This document shows, one piece after another, positions 35,047 through 43,895 of a DNA stretch of 64,000 nt (its first letter is position 1; each line of letters opens with the position of its first letter). The notes under the pieces were generated by a model, which worked only from the letters and a program-made list of their open reading frames with translations, searched no databases and had not been told where the DNA came from. The stretch is from Nitriliruptoraceae bacterium (GTDB lineage: Bacteria > Actinomycetota > Nitriliruptoria > Nitriliruptorales > Nitriliruptoraceae). A program made the position numbers and the translations under genes. The stretch is taken from NCBI GenBank assembly GCA_003565155.1, contig PXDB01000079.1:1-64000 (forward strand), read 5' to 3'.

Positions 35047-35724
35047 TCACTGCGCCAGGGGCAACATGTACCGCCAGATGGCGATGACGTGGGCGGCGCC
35101 ACCGATCACCACCAGGGCGTGGAACACCTCGTGGAAGCCGAACCACCGCGGCCAGGGATCCGGTCGTCGGCGGGCGTAGATCACGCCGCCGACCAGGTAG
35201 GCGGTGCCGCCGACGATCACGAGCAGCACCCCCGGGAGCGGGAGTACCTCCGCGATCCGCAGCAGTGGGATGGCACCGAGTGCACCGAAGGACGCGTAGG
35301 CCGCCACGGTCAGCCACCGGGGACCGGTGAGCGGGGAGGCGGCCACCACGGCACCGATGACGGCGACGGTCCACGCCACCACCAGGCTCCAGGTCCGCCA
35401 GGCGCCGGACAGGGTGTGCACGGCCACCGGCGTGAAGGTCGCCGCGATGAACAGCTGGATCATCGCGACGTCCGCCCGGGCCAGGCGGCGGGCCACACGC
35501 GCCGGCCAGTTGGGGGCGTGGTACAGCCCCGAGGTGGCAAACAACCCGATGAGGGCGGCGCCGAACACCGCGACGCTCAGGCGCGGCAGGCCCGGGGCCG
35601 CAGCGCGGAACAGCTCGATGGCGACCACCGCGGCGACGGGCGCGGTGGCACTGTGGATCCAGCCCCGAAGCCGTGGCCGCGGGGTGCGGATGCCGGTGGT
35701 GACCGTCGCGGCCGTACGCTCCAC
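35047..35724 (-). CDS. hemolysin III / PAQR-family membrane protein
   Basis: The 225-residue seven-helix protein has the family's SGLYHAPNW segment and FHEVFHALVVIGGAAHVIAI near the end, containing the conserved His residues of the PAQR metal site. The physiological role of bacterial members is unclear; hydrolase activity on lipids has been proposed for the superfamily. It converges on galM with a 22-bp gap. Confidence 0.88.
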   Translation of the reverse strand: MERTAATVTTGIRTPRPRLRGWIHSATAPVAAVVAIELFRAAAPGLPRLSVAVFGAALIGLFATSGLYHAPNWPARVARRLARADVAMIQLFIAATFTPVAVHTLSGAWRTWSLVVAWTVAVIGAVVAASPLTGPRWLTVAAYASFGALGAIPLLRIAEVLPLPGVLLVIVGGTAYLVGGVIYARRRPDPWPRWFGFHEVFHALVVIGGAAHVIAIWRYMLPLAQ

Positions 35725-35770
35725 GGAACTGCACCTCCCCTTCAGCGAGAGGAAGGGTACAGGGGCACGC

Positions 35771-36952
35771 TCAGCGGTCGGCGACCACCGTGGTCAGCAG
35801 GTCGTCCACGTGGTCATCGAAGCCCGGGTCGCTGTTCCACTCACGGACGTGCTCGACGTCCGTGAACTCCACGTAGGTGGCCTGATCGCCCAGGCTGGCG
35901 GCCAGATCGCGGGTCGGCTCGAAGGGGATCGTGGTGTCGGCGGTGCCGTGGGTGAGCAGCATCGGCACGTCCTCTGGCAGCTCGTCCGCCCGCGCGAGGT
36001 GTTCCACCTGGCCGAACTCCAGACCGGACCGCCAGGTGGTGATCCACCGCGTGCTGGTCAGCAGTGGGGGGATAATCGTCTCCGGTATCCCGCGGTTGCG
36101 CGCCTGCAGGTCGAGGGTCGCGTCCAGCGACACCAGCGGCGACACCAGCACCGCCCCGGAGATCAGGTCCGCACGGTCCGACCTCCGCAGCAGCGACAGC
36201 GCGATCGACCCGCCCTGGCTGAAGCCGGCGAGCACCACGTCGGAGGCGTCCTCGACCTCGACGAGGTGGTCGACGGCGGCCTCGAGTTCCTCCCACTCCC
36301 GCTCGCCGTAGTAGCCGAAGCCGTCGGGGTCGGCGGGGGCGTCGGGGTCGTTACGCACGGAGATGGTCAGCGAGGGCAGGTCGTGCTCCTCCAGCAGCGG
36401 GAGCAGCCGGTTGCCCTCGCTGAGCGCGCCGCCACGGCCGTGCACCATGATCACCCAGGTGCCCTCGGTGTCGGCTCGTCGCGGGACCACACGCCAGGCG
36501 GGGAGGTCGCCCAGGTCGCTGGACACCGTCACCGTGTCGTAGGGCAGTCCCAGGGTGGAGGACGGATCGCCGTAGTAGGCGTCGATGCTGGTGGCGATGA
36601 CGTCCCCGGGCGCGGGCCACTCGCCATCCAGCAGCACGGCATCGCGGACCGTCTCGTCAGCATCGCCCCCGGCGGCGCCGTTGGCCAGCAGCAGCCCCGT
36701 CTCCGACACCAGACCGACCCGGTACAGCCCGGGATCGGGTGCCGAGGTCGCCAGGGTGATCTCCCCTTCCTCAGGATCGACCGCGGTCACCTCGAACTCC
36801 GGTTGCGGCTCGAAGGGCGGCGGGGCGGGAAGGAGCTGATCGCTGTAGTACCACCCACCGGCACCGAAGCCGATGACCAGCAGGGCCAGGACCGGGAGGC
36901 CGATCCACAGGACAGGACGACGCACGGGGAGCTCCAGGTCGCGCGGCGGCAC
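35771..36952 (-). CDS. membrane-anchored alpha/beta hydrolase
   Basis: The 393-residue protein has one N-terminal helix (about 13-35) and an outside domain. It has a lead-in region with beta-rich sequence, then the hydrolase fold: an oxyanion-type VIMVHGRGG, the nucleophile elbow GFSQGGS, Asp in HGTADTTIP and His in VEHVREWN. The substrate is unknown; serine esterase or peptidase activity is likely. The start is just upstream of the twin 11-bp repeats. Confidence 0.8.
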   Translation of the reverse strand: MPPRDLELPVRRPVLWIGLPVLALLVIGFGAGGWYYSDQLLPAPPPFEPQPEFEVTAVDPEEGEITLATSAPDPGLYRVGLVSETGLLLANGAAGGDADETVRDAVLLDGEWPAPGDVIATSIDAYYGDPSSTLGLPYDTVTVSSDLGDLPAWRVVPRRADTEGTWVIMVHGRGGALSEGNRLLPLLEEHDLPSLTISVRNDPDAPADPDGFGYYGEREWEELEAAVDHLVEVEDASDVVLAGFSQGGSIALSLLRRSDRADLISGAVLVSPLVSLDATLDLQARNRGIPETIIPPLLTSTRWITTWRSGLEFGQVEHLARADELPEDVPMLLTHGTADTTIPFEPTRDLAASLGDQATYVEFTDVEHVREWNSDPGFDDHVDDLLTTVVADR

Positions 36953-37038
36953 CTGCCACGCAGCCGCGGCCCCCCGATACCTGCGTGCGCGGCGGGTCAG
37001 AATGAGCGTGTTCGTACCACAGGTGACGGGCTTCGGCG

Positions 37039-37080
37039 AACGCTACGTTAGCAGCAGCCGCATATCGTGACGCTACGTTA
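37039..37080. repeat. twin 11-bp direct repeats ACGCTACGTTA
   Basis: ACGCTACGTTA occurs at 37040-37050 and 37070-37080, exactly 30 bp apart or about three helical turns, in the 213-bp gap between the divergent hydrolase and rsmI. A partial copy (GCGTAGCG on the other strand) follows near 37091. The spacing suggests an operator pair. Confidence 0.6.
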
Positions 37081-37165
37081 CGGTCTGTGGCGTAGCGCGA
37101 CGTCGGATGCACGCCCCACGGCCGGTGAACATGGCGCGTCGCCGCTCGGTGGCCAAGGAGCGCAG

Positions 37166-38011
37166 ATGGCGGGCACGCTGAGCGTCGTCTCGACCCCGAT
37201 CGGCAACCTCGACGACCTCACGTTGCGCGCCATCGAGGTCCTGCGCAGCGCCGATCTGATCCTCGCCGAGGACACCCGGCGTACCGGCCGGCTCCTCGCC
37301 CACATCGACAGCCGTGTGCCGCAGCGCTCCCTGCACGAGTACAACGAGCAGGAACGTCTCGAGGACGCGCTCGCGCGGCTCGAGGCCGGGGAGCACCTCG
37401 CCCTGGTCTCCGATGCCGGGACCCCGACGGTGTCCGATCCGGGCTACCGGCTGCTGTCGGCGTGCGCCGCCCGGGGCGTCCGCATCGTCCCCGTCCCGGG
37501 AGCCTCGGCTGCGCTTGCGGCCCTCGTGGTCTCCGGGTTGCCCACCGACCGCGTGGTCCTGGACGGTTTCCTGCCGCGCAAGGGCAAGCCTCGGCAACAA
37601 CGGCTGTCCGCCCTGGCAGCGGAAGCGCGTACCTCGGTGCTGTTCCTCTCGCCGCACCGGGCCGCGCAGGATCTGGCCGATCTCGCGGAGCTCGCCGGTG
37701 AGGATCGAGCCGCGGTGCTGTGTCGGGAGCTGACCAAACTCCATGAGGAGGTGCGACGGGGCACGCTCGGGGAGTTGCAGCAGCAGGTGGCCGCTGGGGT
37801 GAAGGGCGAGTTGACCCTGGTGCTGGCTGGCGCGCCCGCCGTGTCCGGGGATGCCGGCAGCTCGACCGAGCAGCTGGTCCGAGAGGTGCAGGAGCTGGTC
37901 GGGAGCGGGGAGGGGACCAAGGCTGCGGTCGTTGCGGTGGCTGACGCCCATGGCCACTCGAAGCGTGCGCTGTACCAGGCGGTGCTCGACCACAGAGGCG
38001 CCTCGCGGTAA
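37166..38011 (+). CDS. rsmI: 16S rRNA 2'-O-methyltransferase RsmI
   Basis: The 281-residue enzyme methylates C1402 of 16S rRNA. It has the family's STPIGNLDDLTLRAIEVLR start, AEDTRRTGRLL, VSDAGTPTVSDPG and VPGASAALAALVVSGLP. ATG at 37166 is preferred because AAGGAG lies at 37155-37160 and the conserved start follows directly; an in-frame upstream start at 37067 adds unconserved residues. Confidence 0.96.
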   Translation: MAGTLSVVSTPIGNLDDLTLRAIEVLRSADLILAEDTRRTGRLLAHIDSRVPQRSLHEYNEQERLEDALARLEAGEHLALVSDAGTPTVSDPGYRLLSACAARGVRIVPVPGASAALAALVVSGLPTDRVVLDGFLPRKGKPRQQRLSALAAEARTSVLFLSPHRAAQDLADLAELAGEDRAAVLCRELTKLHEEVRRGTLGELQQQVAAGVKGELTLVLAGAPAVSGDAGSSTEQLVREVQELVGSGEGTKAAVVAVADAHGHSKRALYQAVLDHRGASR

Positions 38012-38165
38012 GCGGGCGCTACGCTCGGTGACACGCCCGCCGCTCCGGCGGGCGCTCGCACGCACGGGGCTGCTCGGCCGGTCGGCGGCACCGACCGGAT
38101 CGGTCACCTCGGTGTGGTCGCCCGACCCGAGCGGGTCGGCTCCTGCGGAAGGTCCGTGATCCCCC

Positions 38166-38954
38166 ATGTCCTACGTCGACACCCACTGCCACCTCGATCA
38201 CCACTTCGACCTCAGCGCGGGTACCCAGGTCGCCCGTGCCCGCGAGGCGGGGGTCGCGACGATGATCACCGTCGGCACGGACATGGCCTCCTCCGCGCAG
38301 GCGGTGGCGACGGCGACCCGCTACGACGGGGTGTGGGCTGCCGTCGGCATCCACCCCAACGACGCGATCGAGGCCACCCCACGGGTGCTGGAGGTGATCG
38401 AGCAGCTCGCACGTGACCCTGCCTGCGTCGCGGTGGGGGAGACCGGGCTCGATTACTACCGGGACCACACGACGCCTGCGCAGCAGGACGAGAGCTTCCG
38501 GACCCACATCGACATCGCCAAGCGCACCGGACGCGCGCTCGTCATCCACTGTCGTGACGCGTGGGACGACGTGCTCGACACCCTGGAAGCCGCCGGCGCG
38601 CCGGAGCGGGTCGTGCTGCACTGCTTCTCCGGGGATGTGGGTGTCGTCGAACGCGCCGTCGCCGCCGGGTACTACGCCTCCTTCGCGGGCAACGTCACCT
38701 TCCGCAACGCCGCACCCCTGCGGGAGGCGGCGGCCGCGGTGCCCTCGGAGCTGCTGCTCACCGAGACCGACTCGCCGTACCTCACGCCGCACCCCCACCG
38801 CGGCGCGCCCAACGATCCGTCCTTCGTGGTGCTCACCCTGCGCACACTCGCCGAGGTACAGGGTCGCCCGGAGGACGAGCTCGCGGCCATCGTCGCAGCG
38901 AACACCGCCCGGGCCTTCGACCTCGATGCCGGGACGGTCGCGGGGGCCGCCTGA
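38166..38954 (+). CDS. tatD: TatD-family metal-dependent DNase/hydrolase
   Basis: The 262-residue TIM-barrel hydrolase has the metal motif DTHCHLDH at the start, AVGIHPN, GETGLDYYRD, HCRDAWDD, LHCFSGD and LTETDSPYLTPHPHRG, the TatD set in order. The family acts as 3'-5' exonucleases or deoxyribonucleases. It lies downstream of rsmI, as in many actinobacteria. Confidence 0.95.
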   Translation: MSYVDTHCHLDHHFDLSAGTQVARAREAGVATMITVGTDMASSAQAVATATRYDGVWAAVGIHPNDAIEATPRVLEVIEQLARDPACVAVGETGLDYYRDHTTPAQQDESFRTHIDIAKRTGRALVIHCRDAWDDVLDTLEAAGAPERVVLHCFSGDVGVVERAVAAGYYASFAGNVTFRNAAPLREAAAAVPSELLLTETDSPYLTPHPHRGAPNDPSFVVLTLRTLAEVQGRPEDELAAIVAANTARAFDLDAGTVAGAA

Positions 38955-39120
38955 CCTGCGAGAACGCTGCGCGACCGGGGCCGACCGGCCAGGGGGCCGG
39001 GGGTCCGAAGACCGGACCAGTGGCCCTATGGTTCCTCAGGCTTGCGGCCGGGTCCAGCGTGGCCGTTCGGACAGCGCGACCGCGTTCCGGGGCCGGTGGC
39101 GCCTGTCACCGTTGTCCGCC

Positions 39121-40266
39121 ATGAACACCAACCTTCGCTCCCCAGCTGTGCTTCGACGTGCCCTCATGGGCCTCGGCGCGGCTGCCGCCGTCACGGCCGG
39201 CACCCTCGCGGCGACCTCCGGGTCGACCGTCGAGGTGCTCGCCGATGGGGACCTCCACGAGGTCCGTGTCTCCACCGACGCCACCGTGGCCGACGCGATC
39301 GACGCGGCCGAGGTCGAGGTCGGCGAGGACGACCTCGTCGAGCCAGCCATCGACACCGAGATCGCCGACCAGCAGCGGGTCACGGTGACCCGCTCCATCC
39401 GCGTGGACATCGTCGTGGACGGTGATGATCCGATGACCGTCCAGGCGCCCGTCACCACCGTCTCCGGTGCCGTCGACGCCGCCGAGCTCGGCGGGCTGCG
39501 CGCGGAGGGGGCCGCGGCCACGCCCTCCTGGCACCTGCCGGTGGCCGACGGCGACACCGTCGTCGTGCACCGTCCGGTCGAGGTGACCGTCGAGGCCGAC
39601 GGCGACGCGTTGACCGTCGTCACCCTGGCCTCCGAGGTCCGTCAGGTGCTCAGCCTGACCGATGTCACGGTCGGTCCCGACGACCTCGTGCGTCCCAGTC
39701 CCGGCACGCCGCTGCGCGGCGATCGGACGATCGTCGTCCAGCGGGTCGAGTACGCCGAGGAGGTCGAGGAGACCACGCTCGCCCACGAGGAGGTCCGGCG
39801 CGAGACGGGCGAGCTCGACCGCGGCACGACCCGCGTCGAGCAGGAGGGCCGTGATGGTCTCGAGCGCTCGACCTACGAGGTGACCTACGTCGACGGCGAG
39901 GAGGTCGATCGCCACCTCCTCGACACCGAGGTGGTCACCGAGCCCAGGGACCGCGTCGTGCTGGTCGGCACCCGCTCGACCCTGCCGGCGGCGCCTGCAG
40001 GGGTGCCATCGATGAACGACCCCGTCTGGGACCGTCTGGCGCAGTGCGAGGCGAACGGGAACTGGCGCAACATCTCCGCCAACGGGATGTACTACGGCGG
40101 TCTGCAGTTCCACCCCCAGACGTGGCGTAGTGTGGGCGGCCAGGGCATGCCCCACGAGGCCTCCCGTGAGGAGCAGATCCGCCGCGCGCAGCTGCTGCTC
40201 GCCAAGCCCTGGGCCACCTGGGGCAACCAGTGGCCGGCGTGCTCGCGGCGGCTCGGCCTCGGCTGA
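39121..40266 (+). CDS. rpfB: resuscitation-promoting factor RpfB-like
   Basis: The 381-residue secreted protein has a signal or anchor at 1-30, two to three DUF348 repeats (for example TVEVLADGDLHEVRVSTDAT and VVDGDDPMTVQAPVTTVSG), a G5 domain near 215-290 and a C-terminal transglycosylase-like Rpf domain (WDRLAQCEANGNW, GGLQFHPQTWRSVGG, ending WPACSRRLGL). The Rpf Glu is in CEANGNW. Such proteins cut peptidoglycan and help cells leave dormancy. The Rpf-G5-DUF348 set next to rsmA and ispE is conserved in actinobacteria. Confidence 0.95.
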   Translation: MNTNLRSPAVLRRALMGLGAAAAVTAGTLAATSGSTVEVLADGDLHEVRVSTDATVADAIDAAEVEVGEDDLVEPAIDTEIADQQRVTVTRSIRVDIVVDGDDPMTVQAPVTTVSGAVDAAELGGLRAEGAAATPSWHLPVADGDTVVVHRPVEVTVEADGDALTVVTLASEVRQVLSLTDVTVGPDDLVRPSPGTPLRGDRTIVVQRVEYAEEVEETTLAHEEVRRETGELDRGTTRVEQEGRDGLERSTYEVTYVDGEEVDRHLLDTEVVTEPRDRVVLVGTRSTLPAAPAGVPSMNDPVWDRLAQCEANGNWRNISANGMYYGGLQFHPQTWRSVGGQGMPHEASREEQIRRAQLLLAKPWATWGNQWPACSRRLGLG

Positions 40267-41144
40267 GCGTTCCGCCGCGCCGCACGGACGGTTCCCCGCT
40301 GACCGCACACCCTCCACTCCATACCCCCCGCGAGGTCGTACGCCTGCTCGAGGCGTACGGCCTCGCGCCGCGCAGGAGCGCCGGCCAGAACTTCGTCACC
40401 GACCCGAACACCGTGCGACGCATCGTCGCCGCAGCAGGGGTGACCGGCGACGACCACGTGCTGGAGATCGGTCCCGGGCTCGGCTCGCTCACCCTCGGGC
40501 TCGCGCCGGTCGCCCGGCAGGTCACCGTGGTGGAGATCGACGCCGGCTTCGTCGCCGCCCTCGTGGAGGTGCTGGCCGGGCTGACCAACGTCGAGGTGGT
40601 CCACGCCGACGCGCTGACCGCCGACCTCGACGGCCTGGTCGCCGGCGAGCCGGTTCGTGCCGTCGCGAACCTGCCCTACAACATCGCGACGCCCCTGCTG
40701 TTCCACCTCCTGGCGGCACCGTCGGTGGTGGATGCCTACCTCATGGTCCAGCGGGAGGTGGGCGAGCGGTGGCAGGCGCACGTCGGCCACCCGCTCTACG
40801 CCGGCGTCTCGCTCAAGCTCGCCCTGCAGGCCGAGGTCGTGGTGGACCTCGCCGTGCCACGGGCGGTGTTCCACCCCGTCCCCCACGTGGACAGCGTCCT
40901 GGTGCGTGTCACCCGCCGCGACGACGCTCCCGATGCCGCGACCTACGTCCGCCAGGCAACGCTGGTCGACGCGGCCTTCGCGCAGCGCCGCAAGACCCTG
41001 CGCAACAACCTGCGGTCGGTGCTGCCGGTGGAGACCCTCGTCGTCGCCGCGGAGGTCGCCGGCATAGATCTGTCAGCGCGCGCCGAGACACTGGATGTGG
41101 CGGCGATCCGCCGCCTCGAGGCCGCGGTGACGGCGCTGCGGTGA
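40230..41144 (+). CDS. rsmA: 16S rRNA dimethyladenosine transferase RsmA/KsgA
   Basis: The 304-residue enzyme dimethylates A1518 and A1519 of 16S rRNA. Motifs: RSAGQNFVTDPNTVRRIV, VLEIGPGLGSLTLGL (motif I), VEIDAGF, and the catalytic NLPYNIATPLLFHLL. The GTG at 40230 overlaps rpfB by 37 bp; an internal start near HTPREVVRLLEAYG would also fit, so the N-terminus is uncertain. Confidence 0.94.
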   Translation: MAGVLAAARPRLSVPPRRTDGSPLTAHPPLHTPREVVRLLEAYGLAPRRSAGQNFVTDPNTVRRIVAAAGVTGDDHVLEIGPGLGSLTLGLAPVARQVTVVEIDAGFVAALVEVLAGLTNVEVVHADALTADLDGLVAGEPVRAVANLPYNIATPLLFHLLAAPSVVDAYLMVQREVGERWQAHVGHPLYAGVSLKLALQAEVVVDLAVPRAVFHPVPHVDSVLVRVTRRDDAPDAATYVRQATLVDAAFAQRRKTLRNNLRSVLPVETLVVAAEVAGIDLSARAETLDVAAIRRLEAAVTALR

Positions 41145-41237
41145 CGGCAGCTGCGCGGGTCGCTGCAGGGCGTGCCGTGGCGGGTCCGTAGGATGTCGCG
41201 GTCCGCGGGAGAGGCGGTGCACGTCCACGGAGGTCGT

Positions 41238-42287
41238 ATGGGGGAGCTCGCACCCGCCCACGTCCGCGTGCGCGTGCCCAGCAAGGTCAACCTGTTCCTG
41301 CGGATCACGGGCGTACGTGACGACGGCTACCACGAGCTGGTCACGGTGCTGCAGACCGTGTCGATCCACGACACCGTCGTCGCGGAGATCGACCGCTCCG
41401 GGGTCTCCGCCCACCCTGCCGCACGCCGCTTCATGGAGCTGGCCTTCACCGCTGAGGGCCAGGAGGGTGTGCCCCTCGACGCCTCCAACCTCGCGGTCCG
41501 TGCCGCACGGTGCCTGATGGACCACCTCGGCATCGGCCGTGCCACCTCGGAGCTGGCGGGCGAGACCGGCAGCGGGGCCGGCGAGCCGGTCCGGGGCCCC
41601 TGCGCCGTGCCCGACGACGGCGGCGAGGTGGTGCTGCCGACCGCAACCGGGGTGCCCGTCACCCGGCTCCACCTCACCAAGCGGATCCCGATCGCTGCGG
41701 GGATGGCCGGGGGGTCCGCCGACGCGGCCGCCGCCCTGATCGCGCTCAACCGGCTGTGGCAGGCAGATCTCGACCTGGACGAGCTGCGGGGCCTCGCGGC
41801 GAAGCTCGGAGCCGACGTGCCCTTCTGCGTCAGCGGCGGGACCGCGCTGGCGACGGGGACCGGCGTGACCACCGCACAGGTGCTGGCGCGCGGCACCTAC
41901 CACTGGGTGGTGGGGATCACGGACCAGCCGCTGTCGACCCCACAGGTCTACCGTGCCTTCGACGAGGTGGGTGTCAGCAGCGACGCGGAACCGGACGCGG
42001 TGCTGCAGGCGTTGCGCACGGGCGACGACGAGGCACTCGGCGCCGCACTCCACAACGATCTTCAGGTGGCCGCGTTCCAGCTCGTTCCGGAGCTCGTGGG
42101 TCGCCGGGACGCCATGCTCGCGGCAGGGGCGCTCGGTGCGATCGTGAGCGGGTCGGGTCCGACGGTGGTGGCCCTGGCCTCCTCCGCGCAGCAGGCCGTG
42201 CGCCTGGCTGCCGAGGTGGAGCCGGTCTTCGACCGGGTCGAGATCGCCCTGTCGCCGGCCGGGGGACCCGAGCTCGCCGGGGAGTGA
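41238..42287 (+). CDS. ispE: 4-diphosphocytidyl-2-C-methyl-D-erythritol kinase
   Basis: The 349-residue GHMP kinase of the MEP isoprenoid pathway has PSKVNLFLRITGVRDDGYHE, the ATP loop IPIAAGMAGGSADAAAAL, ADVPFCVSGGTA and the final VSGSGPTVVAL. ATG at 41238 is preferred to an in-frame start at 41172 because GGAGG precedes it. An insertion of about 40 Gly/Ala/Pro-rich residues lies between the N-terminal strands and the ATP loop, making it longer than usual. Confidence 0.95.
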   Translation: MGELAPAHVRVRVPSKVNLFLRITGVRDDGYHELVTVLQTVSIHDTVVAEIDRSGVSAHPAARRFMELAFTAEGQEGVPLDASNLAVRAARCLMDHLGIGRATSELAGETGSGAGEPVRGPCAVPDDGGEVVLPTATGVPVTRLHLTKRIPIAAGMAGGSADAAAALIALNRLWQADLDLDELRGLAAKLGADVPFCVSGGTALATGTGVTTAQVLARGTYHWVVGITDQPLSTPQVYRAFDEVGVSSDAEPDAVLQALRTGDDEALGAALHNDLQVAAFQLVPELVGRRDAMLAAGALGAIVSGSGPTVVALASSAQQAVRLAAEVEPVFDRVEIALSPAGGPELAGE

Positions 42288-42373
42288 GATCGGGGAGTGG
42301 GGTCGGGGGGTGGGCCGGGCGAGTCACTACCCTGCGCCGCGCGTTGGTGGCCACCCCGGTGGTCGTCGCGTGG

Positions 42374-42448
42374 TGGGGGGTGGTGTAACTGGCAACACGC
42401 CGTCCTTTGGAGTCGGTATTCAGGGTTCGATCCCCTGCCCCCCAGCCA
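42374..42448 (+). tRNA. tRNA-Gln (UUG)
   Basis: Seven-base acceptor stem TGGGGGG with CCCCCCA, a D arm GTG...CAC, anticodon loop CTTTGGA (42405-42411) with anticodon TTG, T arm CAGGG-TTCGATC-CCCTG, discriminator G and an encoded CCA. One T-T mismatch occurs in the anticodon stem (42403/42413). The rest is canonical. Confidence 0.92.
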
Positions 42449-42596
42449 CGGCGCCGCGCCACGGGGCGGTCGGGTGCCCTGAGGGGACGTCGGTGTCCCG
42501 CTGGCGAACCCAAGGGCGCTTCGTGGACGCGTTGGGTCCTTCGACGGGCCGTGGATGTCCCCCACAATCACCCGACCGGTCGAGATGGCCGTCCCC

Positions 42597-42630
42597 GCGC
42601 CTGCCGGCCCGCACGCGGGCCGGCAGGCGC
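42597..42630 (-). terminator. strong 16-bp GC hairpin after the universal stress gene
   Basis: GCGCCTGCCGGCCCGC (42597-42612) and GCGGGCCGGCAGGCGC (42615-42630) are perfect complements. The hairpin lies 17 bp downstream of the minus-strand gene ending at 42647. No T-run, as often in this GC range. Confidence 0.8.
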
Positions 42631-42646
42631 CCATCGCCACCCGGGG

Positions 42647-43723
42647 TCAGCGCGTCCGGCTCGGCGGCACCACGGTGACCGGCACGTGGCTTTGTTGGAT
42701 CAGCGAGCTCGAGACGCTGCCGAGCACCAGCTTCGACACCGGGCCGATCCCGCGTGAACCCACGATGATCAGGTCGGCGCCCCGCTCCTCGGCGACGTCC
42801 AGGAGCGCCGTGCGGGGGTCGCCCTCGGCGACCACGAGGTCGTGATCGTCCAGGCCACGCCGCTCCAGCGGCTTGCACCACCCCTCGAGCAGCTGGGTCA
42901 GCGTCGGCCGCGCTGCGGCCGGCCCGTCCGACGGGTCGTCGATCGCCGTCCCCGGGGCGGCTGCGTGGACCGCCACGACGTGCGCGCCGGTGCCCTCCGC
43001 GAGCTCCGCCGCGAACCGCACCGCCCGCTGGGCGTTGACACTGCCGTCGACCCCGACGGCGATGGTGTCGAGCCGCAGGTCCGCGTCGGGCGCGCAGTTG
43101 CGCACCACCGTCACCGGGCAGGGTGCGTGTTCGCACAGCTGCCGGCTGACCGAACCGAGCATCAGCCCGCGGAACCCGCCGAGGCCGCGCGAGCCGACGA
43201 CGATCATCCGTGCCCGCTCATCCGCTGCGTGCAGGATCGCCTCGCTGGCCGGACCCCGCAGCACGTCGATGGTGACCTGGAGCTCCGGCCGGCTACCGGG
43301 TCGGTCCGCGTCCCCTTGGTCGGGGGCGCCGAGGTCCCGAGGCGCGCCGCCGGTTCCCGACGCGGCGGTGCCCGAAGCGGCCGCAGTGGTGCCCGCGGGT
43401 GCCAGTGCCGGGCCCCTGGCGCCCACCTCGATGGTGCCGCTGGCCACGCTCGCCGCGTCGTCGCCCATCACCTGCTGCACCAGCTCACCGAGGTGGCCGA
43501 GGAGGAGCTCATCCGCGCGCTCCGGGCTCGGGAGCTCGACGCGACCGATGCGCACCACCGTGTCACGGGGGTACTCCCACGCTTCGACGACGTGGAGTCG
43601 GTAGCCGAGCCGCCGTGCGAGCCCTGCCGCCCAGCGCAGGGCGGTGCGGGAGCAGTCGGAACTGTCGACGCCGACGAAGATCTCCGGCTGATGCCGCGCC
43701 GGTGACCGTGTCTCGGGGGCCAT
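42647..43723 (-). CDS. tandem universal stress protein (two UspA domains)
   Basis: The 358-residue protein has two UspA folds. The first begins EIFVGVDSSDCSRTALRWAA and ends GSVSRQLCEHAPCPVTVV; the second begins TIAVGVDGSVNAQRAVRFAA and ends GSVSSSLIQQSHVPVTVV. Each has a GSRGxG nucleotide loop (VVGSRGLGGFRGLMLG, IVGSRGIGPVSKLVLG). A linker inside domain 1, rich in Gly, Ala and Asp, is inserted near 110-145. ATG at 43723 follows GAGGAGG. Confidence 0.92.
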   Translation of the reverse strand: MAPETRSPARHQPEIFVGVDSSDCSRTALRWAAGLARRLGYRLHVVEAWEYPRDTVVRIGRVELPSPERADELLLGHLGELVQQVMGDDAASVASGTIEVGARGPALAPAGTTAAASGTAASGTGGAPRDLGAPDQGDADRPGSRPELQVTIDVLRGPASEAILHAADERARMIVVGSRGLGGFRGLMLGSVSRQLCEHAPCPVTVVRNCAPDADLRLDTIAVGVDGSVNAQRAVRFAAELAEGTGAHVVAVHAAAPGTAIDDPSDGPAAARPTLTQLLEGWCKPLERRGLDDHDLVVAEGDPRTALLDVAEERGADLIIVGSRGIGPVSKLVLGSVSSSLIQQSHVPVTVVPPSRTR

Positions 43724-43895
43724 GATCGCGACCTCCTCACGGGTTCCGTGATGCTCGCACCGACCGGCCGTTGCCGCCAGGGTCCGAGGTCCCCGAAGCG
43801 CGGGCGTCGGCTCGTGGCAACCGGTGCGACCGCACGCGATCTCCACCTCGGTAGCGTGCGTTGGCCGCCGCCCCGCCCACGAACAGGAGCCGACC

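Noticed and set aside
42374-42448. T-T mismatch in the anticodon stem as a sign of a tRNA pseudogene
   Set aside because: All other stems, loops, discriminator and encoded CCA are canonical and a single mismatch is tolerated.
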